Shown piece after piece: positions 22,620 to 34,439 of a stretch of 64,000 nucleotides of DNA. Origin of the DNA: Ctena decussata (taxonomy: Eukaryota > Mollusca > Bivalvia > Lucinida > Lucinidae); assembly GCA_963989385.1 (NCBI GenBank), contig OZ022498.1, positions 1,433,501 through 1,497,500 of the forward strand. The letters are read 5' to 3'. Under the pieces are notes generated by a model that was not told the origin of the DNA, searched no databases, and saw only the letters and a list, made by a program, of their open reading frames with translations. Positions within the stretch are counted from its first letter, which is position 1, and each line of letters opens with the position of its first letter. Position numbers and translations under genes: made by a program.

Positions 22620-23830
22620 GTAACGAGGAAACTCAGTGACGTTTTACATGTATTAGTTTCTTTTCCTCCCGCTTTTCCACATCCACACCTATGCCAACTT
22701 TTGGTTAAAACGGAGTACTTGGTCATATGGGCGCTTCTTTAGAAAGAGGGCGTGATCTTATATTTCCGTAACAAAAATGAAATCGTCACTATTGTATCAG
22801 GTATGGACTTTGAGTTACCAAACCGCAAAAAAAGCAAACAAGTCACAATTTTAAAAGAAAGAAAAGCGTCAGTTTTCTTACCTGTTAATTTATTTTATAA
22901 AAATATAATCTACCAACCACCAGTAATATAAACAGGGGAACAAAATAAAAATGAAAAAAAAAATATATAAACTTAAAAAAAAAACACACGAAACAACCAG
23001 ACCGACTTTTGACTTACACTCGCAATTTTCATCGTATTGAACAAGAAAATAAGTCGATCAGAATGGTTCAGGATCTCCGAAAACTGTATTAAAATTGGAA
23101 AATGTTTTGTCTTCCACCTTTCAAGGACATTAAGATACAGACGACACATGCTTTATGCTGCCCTTTGCCGTTTGACACCCGGCATTCGTCAGCGCTCACA
23201 GACAAGAGAGGAAAATTGCAAATTTACCTTCAACCATGCAGTTTGTGGATAGAAAGCAAGCATTGCATGAAAACTTGAAATTGCTTTTCACAAGATTTTA
23301 TCTACAATTTGTTTGTTGTCTTGCAGTTTACACTGAAAAATTGTAATCAATGTCAGTGAATGAATGAATACGCTGACGATGTTTGTAAACAACGCTGTAG
23401 GCGTGGAACTTTTTTACGGTTCGGGATTTTATTATAATTATTGATAATATAGTCATTATTATTATTATTATTATTATTATCAGAGCTTGAAAATTATTTC
23501 TCTAAATCAAAGCTGAAAATTTATATTTATTAACATAAACTAGAACCGGGACCATAACTGTCGCCAGTCTCATGCTGTTTTACGACACATCTGCGAATAA
23601 AGTATTTTTTAATTTATTTAATTCGGTTATAAACGCAAACTGTTTTTCGGTGATGCATAATGCTCAAAAGAATCATATTTCCGGATTCCTGGCAATAAAT
23701 ATGCGGCTACGGTGGTTTCCCACAATATAAACATTCAGATTAAAGTTCAATCACATGCCGTGTGAAACAGCGAGAAAAATCGTCTGACGTAACGTCAGAC
23801 TTTGACGTCATTTATCTCAGTTTCACGTCG
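22620..23830. other. No supported gene; ATT microsatellite
   Basis: AT-rich, with an (ATT)n run at about 23456-23480. Nothing coding recognised. Confidence 0.4.
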
Positions 23831-24270
23831 CGTGTCATAAGGTCGATTTCTATCTGGACGGGCTCATTTTATGTTGGATCGTCTTGACTTTCTACCTTGT
23901 TTGGAGGGCTACCGGTCCCGCGCTACTTGACGTGCTTCCTGGCATAATTGAAACACGGTTATTATCCTATTCGCAACAGAGAACTGTCGACTCGATGTAC
24001 CACTGCCCTCGACCTGGCGGCTTCGGGAATGTGCATCGGATCGTTCACAGTACCGCGGGGCGATAGATTATAATCCACAGAGACATGGAATCGTTGTATA
24101 ATATCGAATTAATAAATGCATCCCTTTATCCAACCGTTTAGAATGCGAGTGGAACACCTTTCAGAGAGAGGAAAAGAATATTCGGACATAATCTTGTATC
24201 CATCGCTGACTACTCCTCTTCATCAGACCACTAATATTTTTTATGACAGAAGTTTGTTGTCCGAAGCATA

Positions 24271-24402
24271 TTAGCCGCGACACGACAAAACCAACAAAAT
24301 GGCATGTACGCCCAGCGAAGCCTCAGATCAGCCTGGGCATCCGCCCAGTCTGTTCAGACGGTGCACATGCCACTTTGTTGGTTTTCTTGTGTCGCGGCTC
24401 AA
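24271..24402. mobile_element. MITE family M1, internally deleted copy
   Basis: Both TIRs are intact (ttagccgcgacacgacaaaa and ttggttttcttgtgtcgcgg), but only ~130 bp long because one internal half is lost. Confidence 0.85.
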
Positions 24403-24546
24403 TTTTGTCTTTTATTCTTTAGGGGTAACATTCACCGGCAACTGATACATGTAATGTACAATATTTACATTTTTAGTGCAGAGCTCCCTGTAAACCTAAT
24501 TAAGGGATGCGGGAGTCAATTTTGTTTACAAGTCGATAATTACATT

Positions 24547-25218
24547 CACAGTATCCGAACTACATGTACAATCTCTTCCGGTTTTCATAGCGTTGAATCG
24601 AGAGTACAAACGTTCGCTTATAACCAGTAGTCGGAAATCATTATGTTTTGAGATTTTATGTGGAATCTGCTGCGTCATTTATAGCTATTCAGCTTTGAAA
24701 ATGTAAAGAGGTAAGTTTAATATGATTTGCTCTTCGGCCTTTTACTTTATTACCCTGTACAATGTCGTGTATGGGTGGGTAGTAATTGGTACAGTATTCA
24801 AATCGCCCTTGGCATGATTCTTAAATTATTTTGAGCATTTTCTTACATGTTTTATAAAAAATCTTTAGAATAAACGGAAGGCGTTATCAATCTACAGTTT
24901 GTTAGTTTTGATAAAAGAATGATAGCTAGGTTTTGCACGACACAATCTCGTGTTAAATTAAGCTGTTCGGGAAAAAAATCTGCGACGGCTAGGAGTTTTT
25001 CATTGTACAGGGCAATAAAGTAAAAGACCGAAGAGAAGATTATATTAAACTTACCTCTTTACATTTTCGAAGCTGAATAACTATAAATGACGTAGCAGAT
25101 TCCAGATAAAAACTCAAAACATAATGATTTCCGGCTACTGGTTATAAGCGAATTTTGTACTCTCGATTCAACACTATGAAAACCGGAGGAGATGGTACAG
25201 TGCGTTCGGATACTGTGA
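24547..25218. mobile_element. 670-bp foldback with ~215-bp arms
   Basis: The left arm (24547-24764, from acagtatccgaac to accctgtacaatg) is repeated inverted at 25001-25218 with scattered mismatches. The 235-bp spacer has no coding frame. There is no transposase. Confidence 0.88.
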
Positions 25219-25510
25219 CATTGTGTCACGCACTTTAGAGTGACAGCTCATCTCACTAACTAGCACGTGAAATCTACAACATTCCATGTACTTGAATGGC
25301 TAGTAAACATTGAGTGACAGCTCGCTACGCCTACTTGCACGTGAAATCTACAGCAGGAGGTGGAATTTACTGGTAGGCAGTGACAATGCGGCTGTTCCAA
25401 ACTATTGCAAAATTTGACCGGTAATGTTTTTAAAACGATTTTTATATATGTATTTCTTATTTTTGTTTACCTTTTTATTGATCAAAAGCATCGTTTAATA
25501 ATATAAATAC

Positions 25511-25643
25511 AAGGAATGAATGTTATTTTTTAAATGTTTACTGAAGTATAAACTACATCGGGGAAGGGGTTTACGTAAACTTTGTTCGTGACCCGATGTA
25601 GTTTATACTTCAGTAAACGTTTAAAAAATAACATTCATTCCTT
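25511..25643. repeat. Hairpin with 52-bp arms
   Basis: aaggaatgaatgttattttt..aactacatcggg (25511-25562) is repeated inverted at 25592-25643 with one mismatch, around a ~29-nt loop. Confidence 0.9.
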
Positions 25644-25779
25644 AAATAATTATTTGTGTAAAATGACATTAACCATCCTCTTCGTGAAAGTTTACCATCC
25701 CGACATCATCAGCCATTTTATTGTTTCTCCCCTGTCTCTCCGTTCTGTCTTTGAACGCCCTTGTGCTCATTATGAACTA

Positions 25780-26011
25780 TTGAGCTGCGACACGACATAA
25801 CCAACAAAGTGGTTGTGCGCCGAGCGCAGACTCTGATTAGCTTGGGCATCCGCCCAGTCTGATCAGAGTTTTCGCTATCCGCATGGAGCTATGTTTAACC
25901 CTTAGCTACCCTTTAAGTGCTTAGGGAAGAGTCTGATCAGACTGCGCAGGCTGATCTGAGACGCCGCTGGGCGCACAACCACTTTGTTGGTTTTCTCGTG
26001 TCGCGCTCATA
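25780..26011. mobile_element. MITE family M1, copy 4
   Basis: Ends tgagctgcgacacgacataa and ggttttctcgtgtcgcgctc. The internal cagtctgatcagag modules are present. Confidence 0.87.
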
Positions 26012-26014
26012 TCA

Positions 26015-26655
26015 CTGTTTAGTTCTAACACCGGCGGAACTGGGTCTGACAAACATTAAGCACCTCTTCTAAAGGATTTGATGAATTGCCTAGGTTTCCA
26101 AATACATAATATCTGTAAAAAAAGAGAAAATACTGCTGGCACATTTTGATAAACTCAATTCGAATGCACATGCCACAGTCAGAATCTAGAGAGAATAGGT
26201 GAGCTAAACTTTTGGGTGCAAGCTGGGGACGGTTTAATTTAATGGAAACTGAATATGTAACAAGACCTATAGGGGGTGCCAGCTAGTAGTGACTGATTTA
26301 TTAGTAGCACGCAGGTGCCCATTCCGTGGCAGTTGACGAATCTATAAAAACAGCTGTGATACACCTTTGAATATAAACTATCAGAGGCTCAATTCAAGAG
26401 GCTCAATGGAAATTGAATTTAGAAAGACCCAAGGGGTGTCAGTGAAATAACTCATTGTATATAGTGTACGGATGCCAATGCAGCTGTTAATTGACAGTGG
26501 TTAGAAGCTACAGGCATAAATAATAGGTGTCCTAAACAAAATGCGGATTTTCTGGATATCACAGACCGTATATAGTGTAGTTTTCGTAGTAGTAGTAGTA
26601 ATTATATCATCTTCACTATCATTAGGCCATTGTTTAGTAATATGAAGATCTCAGT
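26015..26655. other. Unassigned, downstream of gene B tail exon
   Basis: Two short related blocks (aatggaaactgaatatgtaa..gacctataggggg near 26250 and aatggaaattgaatttagaa..gacccaagggg near 26410) suggest a diverged ~170-bp direct repeat. No gene recognised. Confidence 0.4.
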
Positions 26656-26661
26656 TCTTAC

Positions 26662-26760
26662 CAAATGTCATGGTACACTGTTATTCTTGTGAAATCAAAT
26701 TTGGGTTTTCCACACATGTCTGGATTAACCACAAACGCCGTTGGAGCCACTTTTGCGGTA
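26662..26760 (-). CDS. Cytoplasmic-tail exon of mucin-like gene B
   Basis: On the minus strand a good acceptor (cttttttTCAG, 26771-26761) precedes 99 nt that are open in the frame demanded by the preceding exon (phase 2). The start reads TAKVAPTAFVVNPDMCG and continues to RITVYHDI. It ends at TTTG followed by GTAAGAA, a consensus donor; read through, the next codons would be TGG TAA, a stop. The exon is a multiple of three, and a similar exon with the same phases lies at 59822-59938 (shared A-K-V-x-P start, shared R-I, same donor). It follows the transmembrane exon at 28112-29375, so these residues should be intracellular. It could instead be the last coding exon. No alternative family was recognised. 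Confidence 0.5.
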
Positions 26761-26769
26761 CTGAAAAAA

Positions 26770-26995
26770 AGAATCAATATTAACCCTTTTAAAGCGCCAA
26801 AAATAAATAAAAAAAAAAGTCTGAAAAATTAAAAAATAATGTTTTGCCCAAGCAATATCATATTGAAAATTTAGTTTAGAGACTGGAGAGCAAACAGTGT
26901 AGATCCAGATGAGGCGGCCGATTATGAGCCGCCTCATCTGGATCTCAACTGTTTGCAAATTCAACTATTTTCCTTTTTGGCATTTTAAGGGTTAA
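26770..26995 (+). repeat. Interspersed repeat R2
   Basis: Contains ttttgcccaagcaatatcat, then the inverted pair gtgtagatccagatgaggcg and cgcctcatctggatc, and ends gtttgcaaattcaacta. Same family as 10780-11010 and 40510-40725. Confidence 0.7.
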
Positions 26996-26999
26996 AAAT

Positions 27000-28105
27000 A
27001 AATGAAACAATACAAACTGAAAAACGAAGCAAAAAAAAAATGTAGATCTAGTAGCACACAATTTAGTGAAATCTTTCAAAAATCGGAACGCTATTAACTA
27101 TATATATTTACATGTATATAACAAAACTCTAGAATTATGATACTAAATTAACTAACGAACAGAATCTGTTTCATTCCGAGCTATATAATCAGAATAAGTG
27201 ATGCGCGAGGAATGATTGCGCTTCTTTCAACTTGACCAAAATTCCATCTATCCGCATTATTTATCAATGGATGGATACATTCCGATGAGTGTAACTCTTG
27301 ACATTTTCATTTTGCCTCCCTTGTTAATAGGGGTCGACATTTAAAGGATAGAATTTGCTCCTCTAGGAGCAAATTTTCTCGTTTAAGAGTATGCCCCATT
27401 TTGGAAGGGATGCCTCATCCAGGAAAGCAAACAGGAAGTCATGAAAGTTATTCCCCTTTAAAGCATTGCGAAAAAAAGACTGATGAACCCATACATGTTA
27501 ACAGGCAAGCTACAAAGACTGATCTGTCTGCATGGCTTCGCTATGTACAAATAAGAGTCATTAACTGTCGCTCTGACAATAAGATTTTCTTTTCCGTGAC
27601 GTTGCTTTAATTATGGCGAGTGGATTCGTCACTATGTTGCCGCCTCTTTTACGAATAAAAACTGTTATGACTTTCTGTTTGCCGAAAAAATCATGAAACT
27701 CGGACTTAAATAAAGAAAGACATGAAAGTTCATACATATTGAACTACTGAGCTCGGAAACAGCAAACCCTGTGAGTGAATGACTCATAAATGAAAATCCT
27801 AAATAAATTCAGTTTGAACATATTTCACGTGAATGAAACGTAACTTCATGAAGAAAAGATTTAAGCCAAATAAAACAGTAACATATGCAGGTAAAAGCAT
27901 CAGTGTTCGGTCCTATTCAAAACAGAAATATTTATCACGTGACAGAAACTTCCAAATCGGCGGCATCTCGATTTTTTAAACCTTCATTTTTTTCTTATAA
28001 GTCCAATTTTCACAAAATTTTAACCAGATTTAATCCCTCATCGCCAGAGTTCTACAATTTTAGCCCAAGTTATATTTAGTAAGTAACGGTTTCCTGTAAT
28101 AACTG
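27000..28105. other. Intron of gene B (between TM and tail exons)
   Basis: No recognised coding sequence. A small hairpin (aatttgctcctctaggagca) is near 27352. The region would be intronic if gene B is spliced as proposed. Confidence 0.4.
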
Positions 28106-28111
28106 ACCTAC

Positions 28112-29375
28112 CTCGTAGCAGCGAGACTAGATATATAAAGAACGACGGCCACCACAGCTGCCCCAACAATCGCCACTCCGACAGCAGTAAATACAATAAC
28201 CGGTAGCGTTGGATTGTCAAAGAATTCAACAGTTGGTGATTCATTCTTGTTTTGGAACGGTTCAATAGTAGAACTTGTCCCCTGGGCGGTTTCTGCGGGC
28301 GCTACCCCTACAGTTGTACCTGAGTTAGTGTTTCCCCGAATGCTTCCCTCAGCTTGTGTGGTCGTGGGCGACACACCAGTTGCCTGTGGACCCCGAGAGC
28401 TTGACATAGTTCTTGCTGGTCCTGGACCCTCCGTACTTACTTCAAAAGTCGTTGATGGAGCTTCTACTGTTGTAACGGCTAATGTTGCGGATGCCGAAGT
28501 TGGAAGCCCAGTCGCCCTTGCTGTTGTCTGTGGATCATGCGAACTTGGTAGAGTTGTTTCTGGTCCTTGATTCTCCGTACTTTCTTCTAATATTGTTGTT
28601 AAATCTTCTTCTGATGTAACGGCTAATGTTGTGGATGCCGAGGTTGGAAGCCCAGTCGTTCTTGCTGTTGTCTGTGGATCATGAGAGCTTGATAGAGTTG
28701 TTTCTGGTCCTGGACCCTCCGTAGTTTCTTCTAAAGTCGTTGTTGGATCTTCTACTGTTGTAACGGCTAACGTTGTGGATGTGGTTGTTGGAGACTCAGT
28801 CGTCGTTGCTGTTGTCGAGGTTGTTGGTGAGGTTGTTGTCGTAGTTGTCGACGTTGTAGTCGTCGTCGGAGTCGTAGTTGTTGTCGATGTAGTGGTAGAA
28901 GTTGTCGTCGTTGTCGTCGTCGTCGTACTCGTTGTTGTTGTAGATGTAGTAGTCGTTGTTGTCGAGGTTGTTGTCGGTGTAGTTGTTGTTGTAGTTGTTG
29001 TTGGCGTACTCGTTGTCGTCGTTGTTGTTGTGCTTGTAGTCGATGGTGTTGGAGTCGTCGTCGTTGATGTTGTTGGGGTTGTCTGTGTTGTTGTGGGTAC
29101 TGTTGTAGTCGTCGTCGTTGTCGTCGTCGGAGTTGTTGTACTTGTTGTTGTTGTCGTCGTCGTTGTCGGTATTGTTGTGGTCGTTGTCAACCGTGTAGTT
29201 GTTGGAGTTGTTGTTACGGTGGTGGGAGTTGTTGTTGTCGTTGTTGATGTTGTTGTGCCTGTACTCGGTGGTAAAGTCGTCGTTGACGTCGTCGTCGTGC
29301 CACTTGTAGTTGAGCTTGTCGTTCCTGACGTAGTAGTGGAAGGTGTCGAGGAGGTGGTTGTTGCTGGTTTCGGGT
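28112..29375 (-). CDS. Mucin-like Thr-rich exon with transmembrane helix (gene B)
   Basis: The minus strand is open from an acceptor (ttgcag, ending 29376) to a strong donor (CGAG followed by GTAGGT, 28111-28106). The exon is 1264 nt, entered in phase 1 and left in phase 2. In order it codes PKPATTTSSTPSTTT, about 170 residues of nearly pure Thr with Pro and Ser, then three imperfect ~47-residue repeats (TTLAVTTVEDPTTTLEETTE, later ...SSHDPQTTA...). A Ser/Thr linker follows, then PTLPVIVF and a hydrophobic segment of about 25 residues rich in V, A and I ending VVLYISSLAAT. This predicts a heavily O-glycosylated extracellular stalk anchored by one membrane helix. The reading frame extends upstream of the TTG at 29190 to the acceptor, so no start lies in this exon. 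The valine-rich plus-strand frame is antisense. Confidence 0.82.
28350..28790 (-). repeat. Three ~140-bp coding repeats
   Basis: Three direct copies of a ~141-bp unit (gttgtaacggctaa.gttg.ggatg..gttggaagcccagtcg) within the gene B exon. Each codes one ~47-residue Ser/Thr/Glu-rich repeat. The spacing is a multiple of three. Confidence 0.8.
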
Positions 29376-29510
29376 CTGCAATGTAGTATTATTTAAATCT
29401 GGACAATATACTGAGTAATTGCGAAATGTAATATTTATCATATATGAAAATATTTACACTGTAAAAAATCCGTAGATTTTACGGTAGAATACCATGCAAC
29501 CAGCTGCCAT

Positions 29511-29726
29511 TCCATTTCCCGTTATTTTTACGCCCGGGGCGCCCGTAAACAATGGCGGATCATCACGCATAGTAGGGTAGCATAAGACAGGTATTATTTA
29601 GGTCATAGAGTCGGCCTTCAACACTATAAAGGTATTTTCAAGTGCGGTCAGTTAGCATAACTCTACCATATCGAGATTACTAAAATGCTTTACAGGCAGA
29701 CGCCCGTAAAAATAACGGGTAATGGA
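29511..29726. mobile_element. MITE-like inverted repeat (cgttatttttacg)
   Basis: tccatttcccgttattttta (29511-29540) and cgcccgtaaaaataacgggt (29701-29726) are inverted matches. The flanking ctgtaaaaaatccgtagatt motif, just outside the acceptor of the Thr-rich exon, resembles widespread animal MITE ends. Intronic in gene B. Confidence 0.6.
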
Positions 29727-29744
29727 GTTTGTGTAATCAACTTT

Positions 29745-31170
29745 GGCAACAGTTTTCAAGCAATCTATTTGAAACGTTATACAGATGCTGCAGACACATT
29801 GGTGATGATGTGCATATGCCTTTTAAAACTTCGAAACTGTATAAGTTCTGACTAATATAGGATGACAAGTTTGTATATTCAGCTCCATCGACCGTTTTAT
29901 GGTATCAGCTTTTAATTTTGCACAGATGTTATAGTTATACTGAAAATATGCATGTTCCTATTTGAACAGGAAAAACGTTCTTTTTACCCGTCAACCCAAT
30001 AGGGTCATTTTGCGTCGTCTCCCACACAAAGGGAGAAAAAGAGGTATAGGCGCCAAGGAAGGGAAAGACGGTGGAGAAACAGAATAAATCAAAATCATAC
30101 CCCTACTCCACCACCTTCCGTGAGCACAGCAGACCTTTACCCCACCACATTCACCAACCTCGGAAAAAGGGTATCTTTTAAAGTTTCCATAGTCCTACCA
30201 ATGGTAAAACGTCCATCCACAAAATTCATCACAAAGGGGAAAAACTCCCCTTTTTTACCGAAACCGGATGAATTTCCAATACCCTGTAGAGTTAGTACGC
30301 TTGGTTACCTGTATTACGGATTAACTGCCATTCGAGGACACCCTCAGGTAATATTGTCACAGTGTCTTGCGATAAACTATTTTCGGCGGTGTTATAACCG
30401 AGGTTATTACACAGGTATTTTCATTATGGTGTATTTGAAGAGTGATTATAAAATCGACTCTTTGTATTACTTGTTTGCTTCCCAGTTCTATTTATCCGTG
30501 TGTGCCAAGCTAGGTCTGTGGTTTTCAGCTTTTAAACAACAGTTCAATTTATCGGTACCTTAATAATTCTAAGTATTGGGACAGATAGGTTTAAGCAAAC
30601 AGTGCAGCTCGAGAACAGACTGATTGTCGAAGAGCAGTCGGATCAAGGTCTATTCTGTTTGCATTTAACCATACTATTCAATGTTTTGGAAAATTACTGT
30701 AATTATGTTATGTGCCTAATATTTAAAATTTTAAGGCGTATTTATGAAAATAAATTTCCTTATCTAACAGGTAATACAGTAAACACATGAAAAAAAGAAA
30801 CTAATAGTTTTGAGCTTCATTGCAAGAATCAATGCATATAACATTCAATGCAGTAAAACGAAGCAATGAGTAACACATATATAGCAATCCTGAATGTTTG
30901 CGCATTTTCAATATTGTATTAAGTCACCAGTTTTTGCACTACTTCAAAGCTAATTCAAAGCATTAATTAAATGCTAATTCAATTCCTTGTTTTTGTCAAA
31001 TGTCATTGCATTACTTGCACTACTTTAAATTACTGTCTAACCGAAATTTTACCATTAGAAAAAAAAAAGTAGAATGTTAAATCTACATCAATATGATAAT
31101 CCTATTAAATATCAGCAATTACACATATTTTTCCATTTACATTCCTTTCGTTTAGTTTGCTTGTAAATAC
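29745..31170. other. Gene B intron, mostly unassigned
   Basis: Contains a short R1 fragment (tttccatagtcctaccaatg near 30185) and a palindromic gcaaacagtgcag..ctgtttgc block at about 30595-30665 related to the R2 core. A 147-codon plus-strand frame at 30120-30563 has no recognisable domain. Confidence 0.4.
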
Positions 31171-31179
31171 TGTTAAACA

Positions 31180-31770
31180 TTTGAAGATGGCGTGTGCGCC
31201 AAACAAGGTTCAGATCAACTTGCGCATCCGCGCAGTCTAAACAAGGCGCGCACCCAATAGATTAACCATAAATATTTCAATATCTGAAATGAAAACTTCT
31301 GGTTCAACTCATTTTGTTACTTTATAGATGCCATATCCCATAGATGGCTAATACAACAAGCGAAGGCTATTATTAACCTGCGCGTATGCGCAGTGTGAAC
31401 TGTGCCTTAACCTCACGCAACCAACGACGCCTATGACCAAACTGCGCGTATGTACAGTCTGACCTGAGCCTTCGCTGGTCTTAATCAGCGAAATGAGCCT
31501 TCGCTGGTCGTACATGCCATGCCGCTTAACTGTCAATTTTAGGTAATAGCTCATAAAATTACAAGAGAAATACATAGATGATGGGCCATCGATAAACAAG
31601 CCAGCTCATTGTAGAATTTACAACCAGCAACAGCGCAAGAGATCATAGAAGTTATAATAATGGTAATAACAAAAATATACAGTGAGCCAAGAAACATTTA
31701 CATTGTCTACAGTATTTACAGACAGTGGATTCAATAGATTGTTGATTTTGTCATGTCGCGGCTCAAATAT
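31180..31770. repeat. M1-related fragments
   Basis: Scattered pieces of the M1 family: gcgtgtgcgccaaacaagg (31190), gcgcagtctaaacaagg, cctgagccttcgctggtc (31460), and a right end ttttgtcatgtcgcggctca at 31746-31766. No intact copy. Confidence 0.6.
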
Positions 31771-31779
31771 GCATGTCAA

Positions 31780-32790
31780 GCCAAAATGTGTTTTATGCAT
31801 AAAAAAGATCCAAACCAGCAAGCACATAACGCACATGCGCACGCTGATTGAGAGCAAAGCAGAGCTTCCCGTCTGAAGAAGCGTGGCTACCAGCCTGTGG
31901 GACTCGGATCAGCAGTACTGCGGTGAAATCATCTAAATATGAAATGACCCGATTGTCCATGGGTAATCAAACCCAATAAATTTATTTCTAATTAGACCTT
32001 ATAAATTTAATTCTAATTCGTCGTTCTGAGTGTTCAGTTCATATTATGGTATCTACCCTTCAGAAATAAAAACATAATATCATCTAATTTATGAGTCAAA
32101 CAATTACTCTGTTTATCTTATCGGTTTTGTGACCGCATGTTGTATATTGTCAGATAAGCTGGGCAATAAATAAATCGTCGCGTGGCCATATTTACCGCAG
32201 CAATAAAACTACTCAGTTGTTAACACAGGTCTATCAAGTTTGATTTCTTTGTCAAGAGGGGCAATTTAATAATAAAACAAATAAATTAAGAACTTAACTT
32301 GAAAAAGTATTTAATTCCTTAACATCTCAAATAATACAAATGCTGAGTGCACTCTTTAGGAATCGCCTCGGCGAGGAGATTCTGAGCTACATATCAACGA
32401 GGAGATTCTAATGACTATCAGTATTTTATGCAAAATTAGATTCCTAAATTAACCCTTTTGTTGCATCTAGTTAGGAGATATGGTTTAATTGTAATAAATG
32501 GGCGTAGCCTGGAGATGGTTGCACAATTCAGTTGTGTCAATTAATTCAGCTATTTGAGTAATAAACTTTTCACACTTTTCAGTTAATCTTCAATTACTTT
32601 TAACAAAAGGACTACTTCAGATGCGAAAGATCACAGCGACCTTTTTTTTAATGACGCCTAATTAGGAAGACACACCGAATCTTAAATGTTTTGACAACAA
32701 TTATAGAAAAATGCAAACAGTCTAATGACACGCTAAGTTTTCGAAAGACACGGGCCGCAATTCAAAAAGTTAATTGCACATCAAGGAGCT
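31780..32790. other. No recognised feature
   Basis: AT-rich intron sequence. A 13-bp gaggagattctga motif is repeated near 32370 and 32400. No gene. Confidence 0.4.
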
Positions 32791-32796
32791 AATTAA

Positions 32797-33540
32797 AGTA
32801 AAAAGTATGCAAAGACCAGGAACTGAAACAATCAAAATCCAAATCCAGCCCTCAAACCATAGTTGGAAACAACTAAGATTACAAATAATCAAGATACAGA
32901 GAACATATGGCCAACCGAGTGAGCAGCTTGTTCCCAAAAGGTGGCCACTCAGCAACCCAAACCGAACCAAAAATAATAAGAACATACATAAGGTAAAACA
33001 TCACAGAAACTCTGACACCAAAAACAGGCAACAGAGAACCACAACAGAACTACCGCCTTGGAACGGTCAGTAATGAATTACTGGGGGGCTTAAATCGATT
33101 TTACAGGCCCAACCTCACCCTCAGTTTCTGAAGTGGTACAAAACATTTAGTTGGTTGTTCGGTTCGCATGATAACCCTCTAACTCGTCAATGAATCATCA
33201 CGGTAAACACATAAATCAAATTTCAACACCATGAAGAAGCAAAGACGAGGACTCAACAGATACAACGGGCCGTCTGACAGGTGGAGATCCCTATCCTGCC
33301 AAACAACCCCACTGGAAATCTGAAGCAAAAGAAGGTCATCAGTTGAGCCCCGGTGGACCAAGCAACAGACAAAAAGGCTCCGGTCCCAACCAACTACAAT
33401 ATATAGCTTTAGGTCGGGGCCATCATAGAGTCTGACGACCGATCCCCCGGTGTGCAATTAAAGAGTGCAGCAAAGTTATCAACCGTGATTGGGTTAATCA
33501 CTAAGCATGCAGACTGTCGCATAACATTTAAATTATAGCC
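32797..33540 (+). repeat. Interspersed repeat R4, long copy
   Basis: 32797-33180 is nearly identical to the inverted copy at 51137-51521 (tatgcaaagaccaggaactg ... tcggttcgcatgataaccct). The 3' part (33235-33530, with tctgacgaccgatccccc and gattgggttaatcact) matches the diverged copy at 37560-37840. No TIRs, LTRs or protein domains recognised. Confidence 0.75.
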
Positions 33541-33775
33541 AATACGTTTGTGACGTATTATTATTTTTCGGAATTGATCAGAAAAATCAGTCCTACCCTT
33601 AATCTTTTTGAATTTGTATACTAAGTCACCATAAAATTATTTCTTTTTAGTAAGTTAATAATGGAATCCTATAATATTATATAATTTAGATAGATGAATG
33701 GGCATGTAATGTTACCATATTTTACCATGTTTTAATAAAATTTCTTCAAACATTACTAAAACCATTCCACACGCT

Positions 33776-33828
33776 TTATTATTATTATTATTATTATTAT
33801 TTTATTATTATTATTATTATTATTGTTA
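33776..33828. repeat. (TTA)n microsatellite
   Basis: About 17 TTA/ATT units with one interruption. Confidence 0.95.
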
Positions 33829-33829
33829 T

Positions 33830-34430
33830 AATTGTTGTTAGTATTACCTGTGTACGCGAATATCTAACAGTTTTAACAGTGGAATAGAATAGTGCTAGGT
33901 ATGAATTGATCCGTCATCAACCGCTTGCTGCAAACCGGTCTTACACGGTAAAATGCAGTTTTAGTTGCTTCGTCCACTAGGCTTTTTTGAAAAATGACCT
34001 AATTTTTTTTAAAAGCAGAAATATGAATTATATACCTTTAGAAAGATAAATCTTTCTAGTTTTAGGAAGTATCAGCAATTTTGTATTTAATGGAAAAAAT
34101 AATGTTGTTTTAATCGGTTATTTAATCAAAGGGGTGTCGTTTTTTATGAGTTTTACATTGTGGTTAATAGAAAGAAGGGTATGGCCATTAAATATAAAAA
34201 TGACCTAACTTTTTTTCATCCAAAAATTATGAAAGTTATATGTTTGTAAAATACAGTTAATGTAGATTTAGGAATCATCAACAATAATTTGTTTATCTAA
34301 GGTTTTAACAGTTTTATTGGCTCAGAAAATAATATGTCCTATGTCAGCCCATTATAAAATGAACGTGTCATTTATCGACTAATTGATACGTTGGCTAGGT
34401 GAATCTACACTCCATTTCTGCCCATGTACA
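33830..34430. other. AT-rich; weak direct repeat
   Basis: Two diverged blocks containing aaaatgacctaa.tttttt (34000 and 34200) about 200 bp apart. No gene. Confidence 0.4.
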
Positions 34431-34439
34431 CACAAACCA

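Larger units (their letters stand above)
19143..23865. mobile_element. Region bounded by 33-bp perfect inverted repeats
   Basis: 19143-19175 (gagcccgtccagatagaaat...) and 23833-23865 are exact reverse complements. Both are flanked outside by ATTT (19139-19142 and 23866-23869), as expected for a 4-bp target duplication. The 4.7-kb interior contains M1, R1 and R3 repeats and a LINE end but no recognised transposase. It could be one large non-autonomous element or two independent solo ends. Confidence 0.55.

Noticed and set aside
23884..24066. 60-codon plus-strand frame beginning after the 33-bp inverted end
   Set aside because: Considered as a transposase fragment, but it lacks any recognisable catalytic motif.
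28775..29386. Valine-rich plus-strand frame opposite gene B
   Set aside because: Antisense shadow of the Thr-rich exon; the minus strand has splice borders and a transmembrane helix.
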